DNA of 64,000 nucleotides from positions 682,001 through 746,000 of the forward strand of contig BCKC01000012.1 of the NCBI GenBank assembly GCA_001600455.1. Reading direction: 5' to 3'. The notes beneath the pieces were generated by a model that was given only the letters and a program-made list of their open reading frames with translations, was not told the origin of the DNA and did not search any database. Position numbers and translations under genes: made by a program. The DNA is from Endocalyx cinctus. Lineage: Eukaryota; Ascomycota; Sordariomycetes; Amphisphaeriales; Apiosporaceae. Numbering within the stretch: the stretch's first letter is position 1; the number at the start of each line of letters is the position of its first letter. Below, piece after piece: positions 48,901 to 60,814 of this stretch.

Positions 48901-49672
48901 GACAGGAGCCCGATAAGAGACCGCTCAGGTAGGCTTCCACGTTGCAACTAGGACTGTACGGTGTGCTCAGCAGACTCTCCGTCAGCGTCTCCGACTGATC
49001 CGGGACTCCGAAGACGTAGAAAGGCGTAAGAGAGGTCAAGTCATCCGTCGAACGAAAGGTTGGTACGCTCATGCTTCGCGGACGAGCTTTCACCGGTGTG
49101 CGTAGGTCGATGTCGGTGACGGGCTGCAGTGAAGCGGTTCGGGAATATAAAGCATCGGCTGCTTTTATAGCCTTAACGGCGGGATCAATGCAAGACTGTT
49201 CCCAATTATGTGATGTTTTTGGCACGCAGATGCCTCTTGGCGTATTGTCCAAGCTTTGTAGACCTTTCTCTATGGTCTCCCTGTATATGGCCTCGGCCTG
49301 TACCGTGTCTCCTTTCGTAACATGTCTAGCTATGGCGTTGATGCAGTCCACCACAGCACTGGCGGTGCCTCCGCTCGTGAAGACCAACTTCTTGTTCTCG
49401 GGTGTGGAATCCCTCAGGAAGTCATGGGCGGCCTTGGCCCGGGCTTCACACGCCTCATGGACCTTGAGAATATATGACGCTGTATCGAACGAAGATCCTT
49501 CATGTTCCTCGCTAGGATCATGTTGTTCTTGTTGTTGCTCCAAGAAATAGCGGAGTGGTGGGAGGAGTAAGATCCTCGAACAACTTGGAAGTAGGCGAAG
49601 TTGGGTCGAGATGATGTCCGGAGGGCCCTCGAAAGCCACCAGGCTTCCGTGATACCGGGGCGTCTCGCTCAT
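45938..49672 (-). CDS. Large Ser-rich protein of unknown function
   Basis: Exons 49672-47550 and 47441-45938 give 1208 aa. The 108-bp intron (GTAAGTTA to CCCAG) joins LDLR to YLLANAMQAF in phase. The N-terminal 200 residues look globular, starting MSETPRYHGSLVAFEGPPD and including a helical block (KLVFTSGGTASAVVDCINAI) around residues 95-130. The centre is Ser/Pro/Thr-rich. A conserved-looking block crosses the intron: SLHFPPEDRGYSQFAFPLLPEL, KVDLIVAIGAQKGVDPEFL and, after it, LLATLIVPHLETYL, TRFLLLEYPADHLATVLALQKLIGIDMFKVAGIL. The tail is again disordered, with Ser runs, a Gln run and an Asp-rich segment. It resembles fungal proteins annotated 'gastric mucin-like', but there is no signal peptide or mucin feature. 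No function can be given. Confidence 0.8.
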
Positions 49673-52179
49673 CTTGCAGTTATGTATGTAGGTACGAAAT
49701 CATGCATGTAGTCAGCAGTAGAGGCTCTCGAAATGACCTCAGATTGTTTGGGTTTGTACGTGAACTACAGAGATCTCCTTCCAACTGATTGATGATGAAG
49801 ACGAAATGAATGAGTAAATGAATGTGAGTGTGAAAGAAGGATGAGTATTCTGATGCAGCTCGTATCTTTTCTGTGTCCGGTGAGCCTAATCAGCAACGTC
49901 GAAAAGTCAGATGTAGTCCGATTCTCGCCCACGACCATCTAAGGTAGAACAAAGAAGGGAATTGACGGTAATGGGTGAAGGTAAGGTTGATACACAAAAA
50001 GCCATATAACATAATAAAACAAGACACGGCTTCATTAGGTAATTAAAGAGCGAGGCGAAATAGACATCTTCAAGATGAGTTAAAACCGCTCATCTTCTAG
50101 CTCATATTGAAACTGTCCAAGTAAAGTTCAACTATCTATGTTATTTTCCCCTTTTCTTTTCTTTTCTTCCAGGGATCATGCAGACGGGTAGTGACATGAA
50201 AGAGGGCGCTTCACTAAATAGACCCAAACGGGTTAAACGTGTACACGGCATGGCCCTCCGGAATTGGGTACGTCCTTTCGAATATTGAGTGAAAGGGTGT
50301 GGTATACACCAACTTAGGAGAGATTAAACCAGTAAAAAAAAACGTGAGGGTGGGCGGGAAGATCGGGATCTAGTACAGAAGAAAAAAAAAAGTTGGGTTA
50401 GAACCGGCATGTTCCATCTTGTCCAAACACGGCAGACGGCCACCGAAAAATGCATTAAAGACCGAAGAAAGCCTAATGTGATACTTTATTAACTATCTGC
50501 TGTCTCATCAATCGTGTTTTCTTTTAAGGTCAACGTAGACAGGTAACGCTTTTACCTATAAAGGTCCTTGCGTAAATACAAGATCCTCACTCAGAGTTCA
50601 TTGCCCGTTACCGAGTAGATGAGGTTGTATATTGGAAATATTGAAAAATGAGGTAGCATTAACTATTAATGTGTCTTCCAAGCAGCCCAAGTAGATGCGG
50701 AATCTAGGCGGGTTAGTTTTTTCAATGGCGCATCCTTTGGTAATTCCAGCTTCAAGCCACGAATAAAATACAAGATACGATTGGGAATAAGATCTTAGAT
50801 GTCAAGCGGGAAGATCGTAATTAACTCAAGGGAAAAGAAAATACAGAATAAAAAAGAATAAAAAAAATCTTAAAAAGTGTTCACTTTATTGTATCGTCTG
50901 AGATAAAGTCTTTACCGAATTAAGTAGATGTGTATCTATTTAACCTTTTCTTCAAATAAAGTTATTCTACCGAATTTATTCCTTTTAATCAGTGACCTTC
51001 ATCTAAGTTGAGAGACGGGAATTAGCAGGGGGCTTATATCGCCTGCCGCTCAATTTATCCAAGTCTTTTACTTAGATTTTTCTCATTTCTCCTGACTATT
51101 CATCCACTGTCTTTTCTATTCCAAACTGGAAAAATAAGGGAAGAAACCAATTATCTGATTAAGCATCTAGTTTCTACTGTAACCCTAGCCAGGTATTGTA
51201 ATGACGATAGCAAGAGCGGGGGGACGACGAACCCCTACGCTGATCACGACATGGAAGAATTGCTTCTGTTCAGCTCATCCCGAGAGAACAAACGAAAAAA
51301 AAAAGTTCAGCCCCCTTCATGTCAGGGACTGATCGATTTGACAACTATACATGCATGCATGCATTGTTGTCCCATTCCTCGAGTTCTTTTTCTTTTATGA
51401 CAGCTCGCTACTAACATAACCATGCATGTATGTACGTACTATGTAATTATATGGATTTATACTATTTTATTCGAAGCTGATGCAATGTGAATGTGGCTTT
51501 CAAAATAAATACCATTGTAGTTCAGCCGCTCAAACAGCTGAGAACCAGGGGCCATATATAGTACACGATGAAGTCTAGATGTAAATATAAAAAGAAGAAG
51601 AGAAGCACTTCAAAGGTTTGGTTGGTTGGGTCTTACATTGGAGCCTGTGATCTCGTATCTACGTGTAATTGACTTCTCTCGTCACCATACGTGGTTTGCT
51701 AAGTCCCTCATTTCTTTTCTTTTCCTTTTCTCACAAAAATTAGCAAGTTTGATTTGAAGATAGTCGCAGTGTCTGGTCGAACTTTATGCACATGTCTCTG
51801 AGGTTTAATTACACGTGGCGGCCACGCCAACCAAATGGTAAGACAGCGAGCGATTCGCTTGCGATGTCTCTGTTTTCGGGAACGAAAATTTCATCGCAAG
51901 CCAACGAAGGTAGATAAACACGTAGCTATATTCGAGACGAACCTTGCTTTATCGGCCCTCGCCGTTTGTATCGTTACAGCGGATGCACCATCCCGAGACT
52001 CTATCCCAGATGTGTACCCCTAAATATCAAGGCACAGTTGTTGACGCGCTAGATTTTAAGTTGATTGATGTTAGCACGTAAAGACATGGTCTTGTGTATC
52101 GTAATGTAATGTAATTCACGTACGTGTCTGTGATTGAAGTCTAAACCAACTACAAACGACCGCCTTTATCGAGGTAGTA
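49673..52179. other. Intergenic region, 2.5 kb
   Basis: Lies between the start of the Ser-rich gene and the 3' end of the WD40 gene. Many stops, AT-rich, with repeated ATGCATGC around 51350. A 62-codon frame at 51835-52023 has no features. No gene recognised. Confidence 0.5.
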
Positions 52180-53495
52180 CTAATCGTCATCCTCCATCAG
52201 GGCCGCTAGTTCAGCTTCCTCCTCGGCCGTCATAAGACCATCGGCCTTCTCCGCTGGCTCTTCTTTCACCACGCCCTTAGCCTTTTCTTCCTTCTCCTTA
52301 TTGATCTTATCAAATTCCGCCTTTTCGAGTACCCACGTGCGCACGGTGCCGTCGATGGATACGGAGATAGCCCGTTTGCCGTTCTCGATGACGAGGAGAT
52401 CGGTCACCTCGTCGTAGTGGCCTTCCAAGGTGCAGTAGAGCTTCCCGGACGCGCGGTCCCACACCTTCACGTCCTCGTCCCGACCGGCCGAGAGAACCCA
52501 CTGGTCCGTGGCTGCTACAGCTCGGACGTGATCTCCGTGCTGTATGGTGTCGTCGGCGGCGAAGTCTCGCGCTCGGGAGAGGCACTTGACGGTGCCGTCG
52601 CCGCTCGCGGTCCACAGGTCCACCTCGTCGCCGTCGGGGTCAAATAGGAGCTTGTACACGGTCGTGTCGTGCTCGAGGATCGTGTGCTGGACGACGTTGG
52701 GGTCGGTGGGCGAGGAAGCGGTCAGCTGGGTATACCCGTCCAGAGTGACGCGCCATCGGCGGATGTTGGGATCGCTGCTTGCGCTGAACAAGACGACGGC
52801 ATCTGAATCAGATTGGGAAGGGTCGATGACGAGATGCTGGACCGCCATCATGGAGACCACGGTGTCTTGTATCACGTGAATCTTAGCGCCCGTCTCAACG
52901 TCCCAGACGATAATTTTCTTGTCGGCGCCTCCGCTGATGAGACATTCCTTCCCGCCGATTTTGGTGCATACGACTGCTTTCACGAAGTCCGCGTGGCCAA
53001 CATATTTGCGACCAGGGGATTTCGTCTTCACGTCCCACGACCAGATATCCTTATCCCAAGAACCGGCATACAGGGTCTGAAAACCAGGCCCTCCCAAGGC
53101 CACGCAGGTAACGGGAGCTGTAGGACCTCGATAGACATCTTTGGTGTCCTCCGTCTAAGGGGTTATGTCAGTTGGTAACTCTCCCCTAACATGTATTTTT
53201 GACTTGATTGACTTTACATCAATATTAACCCGGCGAGCCGAACCTGCAGATTCAGCGACAAATATGGATGATGGCGATGTCGGATCTGAAACTGCAGATA
53301 ATATCTTGGACTTCAAAACTATGGGGTTCCCGTTTTTGTTCCCAGCCTTCGCTGCACGTCTTTCCTTCTGAGCCTGTTCGGCACTGTGGAAAATATATGT
53401 TATTGGTAAACAGCCATGCGTGATAGATACACGTGATTATCATTGATCACTCACTCAGTTTGGAAGAAGTGGTCTGACGATGTCCCTTTACGCAT
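52180..53495 (-). CDS. WD40-repeat protein, uncharacterised
   Basis: Exons 53495-53455, 53383-53218 and 53154-52180 give 393 aa. The start MRKGTSSDHFFQT is on a 41-nt exon; the second exon gives AEQAQKERRAAK and a SSIFVAESAGSARRVNID block that leads into the first blades. At least five WD-type units are visible (TLYAGSWDKDIWSWD, CLISGGADKKIIVWD, LFSASSDPNIRRWR, LWTASGDGTVKCL, VLSAGRDEDVKVWD, RAISVSIDGTVRTW), consistent with a seven-bladed propeller. The C-terminal 55 residues are Lys/Glu-rich and end in an acidic EEEAELAALMEDDD. WD40 proteins act as scaffolds; I do not recognise a named orthologue. It shares a 560-bp divergent promoter with the Ctf4-like gene, so co-regulation is possible. 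Confidence 0.85.
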
Positions 53496-53867
53496 TGTTT
53501 ATTCAAATTAAATGTGCTGTAGATATGTACAGTCAAATTTGCTCAACTAATAATGTTAAGTCATAAAACCAAATCTTCATCAATTTCAACTTCCTTTTTA
53601 ATTGAGATTGAACTGTGCCACATAGACGAGCTTTATAGGAGTCAATAATCTCGTTGCCTTGTAGGCAGCTGTATTGAATATACTATTACCGTAGCAGATA
53701 TTATCGCCATTAATATTGGCCCTCCCCCCATTTCACGTCATTTTGATGATAATAAATATTAAGACGCTCGGGCCAAAAATAGAGGGGTTCTGTACCCACT
53801 AAATCACTACCTGGCGATATCCCTGTTCTCTCTAGCAAAGTACTTAGGTACCTATAAACGCGCTCCC

Positions 53868-53901
53868 CTTAATTGTTTAATTGGTAAAACGCGGGACGCG
53901 T
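53868..53901. promoter_or_regulatory. MCB-like cluster (three ACGCG cores) in divergent promoter
   Basis: ACGCG occurs at 53868-53872, 53889-53893 and 53896-53900, the last as a full palindromic ACGCGT (53896-53901). All are within 34 bp, 155-190 bp upstream of the Ctf4-like start codon. In yeasts this hexamer is the MluI cell-cycle box bound by MBF (Mbp1/Swi6), which drives G1/S genes including replication factors. Binding in this organism is inferred. Confidence 0.6.
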
Positions 53902-54055
53902 CTTTTGCACCCTTAAACTTTCGACCAACATTTACAGCCTAGAAAGATTTTCGTGAACTCCAGAGTTGGCGGGCACCAAAATTGAATAGTCAAGTTTCTT
54001 TTCTCCCATAAATCCATTTCTTTCAAATTGTATAAAATCATAATATAATTCTATC

Positions 54056-56675
54056 ATGACTTCGACCGCACCGATACGCCCGCGAGCGCGTCCAGCTCAT
54101 ACCCAAGGAACAACGCACTGCGCGTACACACCCAACGGCACCAGGTTGGTCACCGTCGGATCAAACAATACAATTCGATTATACAAGACCGGTTTTGACG
54201 GTGAACCCATAAATATCGACGATTGTCAAGAGCAGAATGCGTGTGTAGTAGCTTCAAACGACTTTTTTATCGTCGGTTCCGAAGATGGCACCGTCAGTCT
54301 CTACAACATCCCCAATGCCTCGTTCGACAAATTTCTGCTTCGATGCTCCCTCCCTGTTCGAGATGTTGCCCTCTCTCCAGATTCGAAATGGTGCGCTGTC
54401 GCCAGTGACGAATTGACCGTCAAGCTCGTTCAAACCGATGATATTATGAACGTCCGTCATCTTAGGGAACACAACAAACCCACCAAGCACGTAGCGTTCG
54501 ATACGAAGGGCGACACAGTCTCATTGGCATGTACTGATGGAATCGTATATGTATATGCTTTAGATTCTGATGAACCCGAATTGATTCGAAGAGTGGACGG
54601 CATAATCGGCTCGTTAGAAACAGAATCTGAGATCAGCTCCCAAGTAGTATGGCACCCTGATGGACGCGCCTTCGCCGTCCCGACACCTACAAGAGACATA
54701 CAAGTCGTGTCAAAAGATGATTGGGAGAAGCAGCGTATCTTCACGAATGGACATATTGGAGAAATCACGGCTCTAGCTTGGTCACCCAACGGAGCCATGC
54801 TCGCTTCTGCCGGAAAAGACAAGAAAATCCTGATATGGGAGACAAAGACGCAGAACGTCATCGCTCGACATGATTACGCCAATGTCATCGACATCGCTTG
54901 GCACCCAACAGACAACCTAGTGTCCTTCACAAATTCAGATGGTGAAGTGTATATTTATCCCGACTTCGTACCGGAACAATCAGCGCCGTTGGTAAAGCTC
55001 GGGAAACAGCCGGCTCCATTCATTCATGACCCGCTTTCCGAAATTCCCACCCATGTTAGGCGACCAGACGCGAATGGCTTCAAACCTGGCCCCCAGAGAC
55101 CACGCCGGGACTCTCTTGAAAGCCATGATTCTCTCCTTGATGGTCCTATGGCCGAGGACGATGATTTCATAGAGGACGACGACGGTGCTGGCTATGTCGT
55201 CAATGGGAACGGCAAGCGTGCGCATGATGGATATGATGGGTATGGAGAGCCATTAAGCAAACGTCGCAACATCGAGCCAGAATACCACGAATCCTTCCAG
55301 CCAGGTTCTACACCCTGGAGAGGAAACCGAAAGTATCTGTGCCTCAACCTAATAGGGTTTGTCTGGACGGTAGACCAAGACGGACATAACACGGTTACGG
55401 TCGAATTCTATGATCACGAATTCAACCGAGACTTCCACTTCACCGACACCTTTCTCTACGATAAAGCTTGTCTAACGGAAAACGGTACCCTTTTCTCCTG
55501 CCCACCCAAGGATGACACGCCGGCTACCCTCTTCTACCGACCACACGAGACCTGGACGCAACGTACAGACTGGAAAACTCAGCTACCAAAGGGCGAATCT
55601 GTCCTTGCGATGTCTCTCAGCGACTCATTCATTACCGTCACAACCTCGGCAAACTACGTCAGAGTCTATACTTTGTTCGGTATCCCTTACAGAGTGTACC
55701 GACCGAAGAGCTCTCCCATGGTCACTTGTGTGAGCTGGAGAGACTACGTCATGACAATTGGTAACGGCGCCGTAGGTGCCGATGGATATACCCGACTCCA
55801 ATATACAATTGAGAATGTCAAGAGGGACGAGATTCTTCAGAATGAAGACACGGTAGCTCTCCCGGAAGGCGCCACACTCCAGAGTGTTTTCTTCTCAGAC
55901 AATGGCGTAAGTTAATGCAACCAACTTATCACATTCGAAAACTAGGAATGCTAAAATCAATTCATAGGACCCATGCATATACGATTCAACCGGCACGTTA
56001 TTAACATTGTTACATTGGCGCCAAACCTCGAAAGCATCTTGGGTGCCCCTCTTAGACACCAAGCTCCTCCCGCGTCTCGCATCCGGGCGAAAAACCGAGA
56101 CGTACTTCCCCATCGCCGTGGCCGACAACAAGTTCCACTGCATCATCCTCAAGGGCGGAGACAAGTATCCGTACTTCCCGCGCCCGCTGCTCTCCGAGTT
56201 CGACTTCGCCGTACCTCTGAGCTCGGAACCGGCCAAGTCCAAGAGTAAATCCGGCGATCCGAACGCCATGGACGAGGACGACGAGGACGCGAACGAGCAG
56301 CAGCAGCAGGAAGAGGAGTCGCGCAAGCTCGAGCAGCAGTTCCTCCTGAACGACATCCGGGCGGCGCAGACGCGGGACCTGGCCGAGTCGACGTCGGGCA
56401 GCCACGCGCTCCGGTCGAACCTGGCCCGGCTCGAGCTCGAGATCGACAAGACGCTGCTGCAGCTACTGGCTATCGAGTGCCGCGAGGGCGAGGACAGGGG
56501 CATGCGCGCCCTCGAGCTCGTGGGTCTCATGCGCGATCGTACCGGCCGCATGGTCGAGGCGGCTGGAAAAGTCGCGGAGCGGTACGGTAGGTCGATCTTG
56601 GGCGAGAAGATTCGCGAGGTTGGCGAGAAGAGGAGTGGTTATGACGATGATGTGGAGGATGATCCGTTTAGGTGA
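54056..56675 (+). CDS. CTF4: Replisome adaptor Ctf4/Mcl1/SepB (WDHD1/AND-1 family)
   Basis: Exons 54056-55906 and 55968-56675 give 852 aa; the intron GTAAGTTA to CATAG joins FFSDNG to DPCIYDSTGTLLTLLHWRQ in phase. An N-terminal WD40 propeller (residues about 10-325) contains TTHCAYTPNGTRLVTVGSNN and GHIGEITALAWSPNGAMLASAGKDKKILIWE-type repeats. An acidic linker (DDDFIEDDDG) leads to the second, SepB/Mcl1-mid propeller (about 415-700), recognisable by NLIGFVWTVDQDGHNTVTVEFYDHEFNRDFHF and by LFGIPYRVYRPKSSPMVTC. A helical C-terminal region follows. No HMG box is present, as usual in fungi. The protein bridges the CMG helicase, polymerase alpha-primase and other partners at forks and supports sister-chromatid cohesion. 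Exon 2 is much more GC-rich than exon 1. Confidence 0.94.
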
Positions 56676-57963
56676 GGGTTGTACTTAAAATAAATGATAA
56701 CCCTGACCGGGGCGATCGAAGGTGATTTGTCCCCTTTTTGGACGAATCGGAGTTGGCGGGCTACGGTTTGATTTATTAACTAGAAAGTCGAGTTCACTGT
56801 ATCTATAATAGGGTGATATATAATAACGAAGATGATGAGATATGCATCCTGTTGAAATAAGACACCTGGAATTTTATGGTCAAGAATATCACATTGATGA
56901 ACATGCCTCAGAGCTAAATTCGGGATATGTTAGAATATTCATATATATATTTCTATTTCCCCTTTTCGCCACCTCTCAAGGAAGGCCTTCCTTGAGAGGG
57001 TCTGTTAGACCGTAGTTATTTATTGCTGTAATTTTATACCTTGTTGTTTTTCGTCTCATCACGTAGATCAACTAATTAGACGCCCCATCAGACAGAATAC
57101 AATCACCCTTATTTCTCAGAAAAAGTTGGAGGAAGTATATTTCTACCACGTTTTTACTTCCACTCTGCATCTATTGACTACCTTAGCACCTCCCTTAGGC
57201 GATTTACCTTCTTTCTTCTCTCTTCTCCAGTCTCTCTTCATGAAATAATCCATAAATACCTGACACCTTACAACTCCATCGCCTGCTTTAGTCACGTTAC
57301 CAGTCTTCATGCCCATTATATGACTCTTTTCTTTCAAGTATTACACTTTATGAATAAATATTAGCTATATCGCACCTAGGGTCGCGTCATATTAACTACC
57401 ATATAGATACTCTAGTCCTTTCAGATTTCCGTTTTCTCTCCAATAGAGATCTACTCATCTTGAAGTACTGGTACCTACCTGGCCATACTATATCCATACT
57501 TGCTGACTGGATATTCAATTTCCATTGTACGTTGAAATAGCTAATATTTTTGTTTTTCTTAATTGCACTATCGGCACTGTGGTGATCATTCATGATTTAA
57601 TAGGGGTAGTATGGATGGGTATCGTTGCAAGATAACAGATCCGTGGTTGAGATTGCAGAGTATCATATTAACAGGCCAGTGAAAACATCGTATTTATGTT
57701 GCCTATTAATTGCTACTTGTTGCCTAATATACTATAAGCAGCAACATCTTTAATATTCCCTGTTAAGCGGCCGCCCGCATCAGGATGGGGGACTTGACTG
57801 CCACATTGGGGGTGGCGAGGTAAGGTATGTCAGATTACTAAAGACGATAAATTCTGAAACAGTCCTAAAGCCTTATATACTTTTCATCCTGCTTTTCAAC
57901 AATTTGAAGTTTTCTTCGACATCGTCTCATGGAAACCAGGAGCGCTAAATACTTGTCTACACA
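56676..57963. other. Intergenic region, 1.3 kb
   Basis: AT-rich spacer downstream of the Ctf4-like gene. It holds a 28-bp perfect palindrome (separate entry), pyrimidine-rich stretches and no recognisable gene up to the HET fragment. Confidence 0.55.
56972..56999. repeat. 28-bp perfect palindrome without spacer
   Basis: The half-site CCTCTCAAGGAAGG is followed immediately by its exact reverse complement CCTTCCTTGAGAGG. It lies about 300 bp past the Ctf4-like stop codon. In RNA it would form a hairpin with a minimal loop; in DNA it could extrude as a cruciform or mark the ends of a small element. Confidence 0.95.
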
Positions 57964-58398
57964 ATGCACCTTCTACAGATCCAAGGTACTGACAAAATCT
58001 CGATTAGAAATTTCATCACAGATATCCCTCCGTACGCCATACTTTCCCATACTTGGGGTAGCGACGAAGATGAGGCTACTTACCAAGACCTGTATAATAA
58101 TACCGGAAAGGACAAGGTTGGATTTCGCAAGATTGTTTTCTGCGGCCAGCAAGCACTTGCAGATAACCTAAAATATTTTTTTGTTGACACTTGTTGCATT
58201 GACAAGACAAATAGTACCGAGTTATCCGAAGCAATAAACTCTATGTTTCGATGGTATCGGAACGCCACTAGATGCTACGTTTACTTAGCAGATGTCGATA
58301 ATGATAGTGAGGTCGATATAAGTACTCCGTCAAGGTTCTTTACACCCTTTTATCAAAGCAGATGGTTTACTTACGGTTGGATATTACAGGAACTTTAA
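57964..58398 (+). pseudogene. Truncated HET-domain (heterokaryon incompatibility) gene
   Basis: A 144-codon frame starts MHLLQIQGTDKISIRNF and carries the HET-domain landmarks in order: PPYAILSHTWG (about 22-32), a KIVFCGQQALADNLKYFFVDTCCIDK block, SEAINSMFRWYRNATRCYVYLAD and finally SRWFTYGWILQEL. Intact HET proteins continue from this motif as LAP and then several hundred residues; here a TAA follows directly, and no continuation is visible in any frame downstream. HET domains trigger cell death on non-self fusion. The fragment keeps most of the domain but lacks its C-terminal part and any variable region. No intron site was found that rescues it. It is either a pseudogene cut by insertion or rearrangement, or a short HET-only protein. 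Confidence 0.75.
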
Positions 58399-59034
58399 CC
58401 ACGGCAGCACGGGTAAACCAGAAAACGGTCCCGTTTTAAGCTAATTAAACCCCACACCTTAACGGACCCGATACCGTTTTAAACCCCACTTTTAACCCCT
58501 TTCCGTTTTTTATTTTTCGCATTATTAAGTATTAATAAGATTTCGTGACCCTATTGTGTCAGGAGCGTGGTCAGGGTGGCCGGGCCGATATGGCTCCGGG
58601 TGATAAGGGTACGCCGGAAAGAGCCAGTGGGTGTGGCTATCTCACTTATATAAAGTAGACATATTTCGGCTTTGTTCAAAGGGATCAAGCCATCGCCCAT
58701 AGTCAACACGAAAAATACGCCCATTTTTCAGAATATTTTCAAGTAGACTACTTTCGTTTTAAAGTAAAGGCCAGAAAGCCAGAGTTCCCATATAATTTTC
58801 ATGTAATTTATGGCCCGTACACTATCAATACGATCTACCTAAGTCAAAACCCCTTATACCAGGCCACCACCCAGCTGGAAATACGTTGTTCCGCACAGCG
58901 GTGTTCTCGTCCTTGTTCAATACCAAGATAGTATTTCCTCTGAAGTGAATTACAAAGGCAAGCATATCTACCTTCGGACCTTGTCAAGGCCATGAGCCTT
59001 CTTTTACTTGGCCTTTCAATTTGTGAAGGTGTCC
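58399..59034. other. AT-rich, repeat-like sequence beyond the HET truncation
   Basis: Begins with ACCACGGCAGCACGGGTAAA right after the stop codon. The first 120 bp contain clustered short words (CCCGTTTTAA, ACCGTTTTAAACCCC, TTAAACCCC, TTTTAACCCC) and a small AAAACGGTCCCGTTTT hairpin. This recalls the subterminal repeats of fungal DNA transposons of the hAT type, but no matching inverted end, target duplication or transposase was found. The rest has no gene. Confidence 0.4.
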
Positions 59035-60814
59035 TTAATCTTGACCTCTTATCAATGGCTCATTAAAGCGGAAAACATTGATAGAATCCCATTTTGACTT
59101 CAATTCAAGAAGGCGCGGTAGCTTCTCTTCCCCGTACAGTTGTGCCATAGTCTCATCACCATGCCCGTAGCTTACATAATTTACAACCTCGCCGTATCCT
59201 CCCGTTTTGACAAACGCAGCTCGAGTGGTCATTGCGAAATTATCAATGGCTTCGTCCAATGCCCTGTCCGTGTATCCAAAATTGAATAATCTAGTTAATG
59301 GCAAATATTAGCCTACTGCTGCTCGTATTCCACGCGACCATACGAGAAATGGACAAGACCAGAGAACCACTTACAAATGCCCATTTATATCGCGGTGAGG
59401 GTAAGCCGTTTCATCCTGCGGTACGGCTCGGGCTGCCTGCATCGGGAAAACCTCCAAATAGAATATGCTGCCTCTAGTATCGGGATAAGTTGTGTAAAAA
59501 CTTGTTAGATTAGATAAAAAGGTTTGAAAGGTCGGGGAATCGTAAGTTTTGACACCCAACCCGTATATATTTCTAATAGCCCCTTTATAGCATGGCGCTG
59601 AGTCCGGTGCCGCACCAAAGAAGGTGCTTGAAAGTAGATTTTTGTAGGGAACTGATGATACGTTGAATTTGATCGGGTTCGCGTTCTCCAGCTCTTGTAT
59701 ATAAGGGGATGCTTCATCAGGGGATCCAAAATAAACCGCGTTGACGCCCAAGTAGATCTAATGACAATGATTTTCGTTAGAAATGTTGAAGGCAAAGCAT
59801 ATTAGTGTTTTTGGGGATAAGTGAGTGACATACACCACCCGGCTCATTCATATAAACAACAGCAAGCAAGAGAGAGAGTTCGGCGGGGATATCGGTTTCG
59901 AACGACTTGAAGTAGTCAAGAACTCCCCGTGCTTCTGTTATAGGAAACAGAAAGTCCGCGTTAGTAACTTCTCCTCCATTAGAGAGGTCGTGTATCCGAT
60001 AAGTGGCGGAAACTATGATGCCGTAGTTGAATCCAGCTCCTCGAATAGCCCAGAATAATTCGCTATTCTGGTCCACAGAAGCGGTGATTACATCCCCTGA
60101 AGCCGTCACCATACGAACACTGAGAAGTGCGTCTATAATGAGGCCGTGCAGGCCACTGAATCGACCGATTCCGCCCCCTAGCGTAGACCCAAGCAGGCCA
60201 ATGCACTTCTCAGATCCAGTTTCTTTACATTATATTAGTATTTAAAAGACCGAGTATGGGGGCAAGCAACTCCCACGTAATTCCTTGCCAGCTTCGAACA
60301 GTGGGGTGATCACTTCGCCAGTTAGAACGCCCCCTCCGACCGTAACGGTATCCGCAGTTTTATTTATCTGTATATCTTTAAACTGCTTGAGATCAATCTC
60401 GAGGCCGTCAACAAGTTTGGAGAACGAAGTCGCGAAGCCGTGACCCCCTCCAGTGGCAAGTATGGGGATATTTTTTGACACGGAGAAAGACACCTGAGAC
60501 TCGTTAGTGAGCTGCTTCTCCTGTGCTTGATATTGGTGTACAAGAAATATTTCTCTTACAATATTTTGTACGTCTTCTTCAGTTGCTGGTATAATGGAAG
60601 CTAGATACGTCGGCGGTCTGTAGATGGTATAACGCTGTGTAGTATCATTTATGAATCGAGGATCAGAGGCCCAGACAATTTTGGCGTTGGGAGAGAGGGC
60701 GACATCACAGAGGTCCCAAGGGGCATCAGTAGGCGCCCTACAGAATTGACCTGCCGCAGTAGCCGTAAACAGGCGGAAAAATGTGGAATAAACATGGATT
60801 CTAGAAAAAAACAT
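59035..60814 (-). CDS. FAD-linked oxidoreductase (PCMH/BBE family), probably secreted
   Basis: Exons 60814-60277, 60222-59834, 59757-59375 and 59290-59035 give 521 aa, the normal size for berberine-bridge-like or glucooligosaccharide-oxidase-like enzymes. The N-terminus has a hydrophobic segment (residues about 8-22) consistent with a signal peptide. The FAD-binding PCMH domain includes YRPPTYLASIIPATEEDVQNIV, PILATGGGHGF with His125 in the place of the usual flavin-linked histidine, VGGGVLTGEV and GSTLGGGIGRFSGLHGL. The C-terminal BBE segment is YVSYGHGDETMAQLYGEEKLPRLLELKSKWD. These enzymes oxidise alcohols, sugars or alkaloid-like compounds using O2. The substrate is unknown. Neighbouring SDR and P450 genes on the same strand suggest a shared pathway. 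Confidence 0.88.

Noticed and set aside
51835..52023. 62-codon basic open frame near the WD40 3' end
   Set aside because: Too short, no motif and no splice partner.
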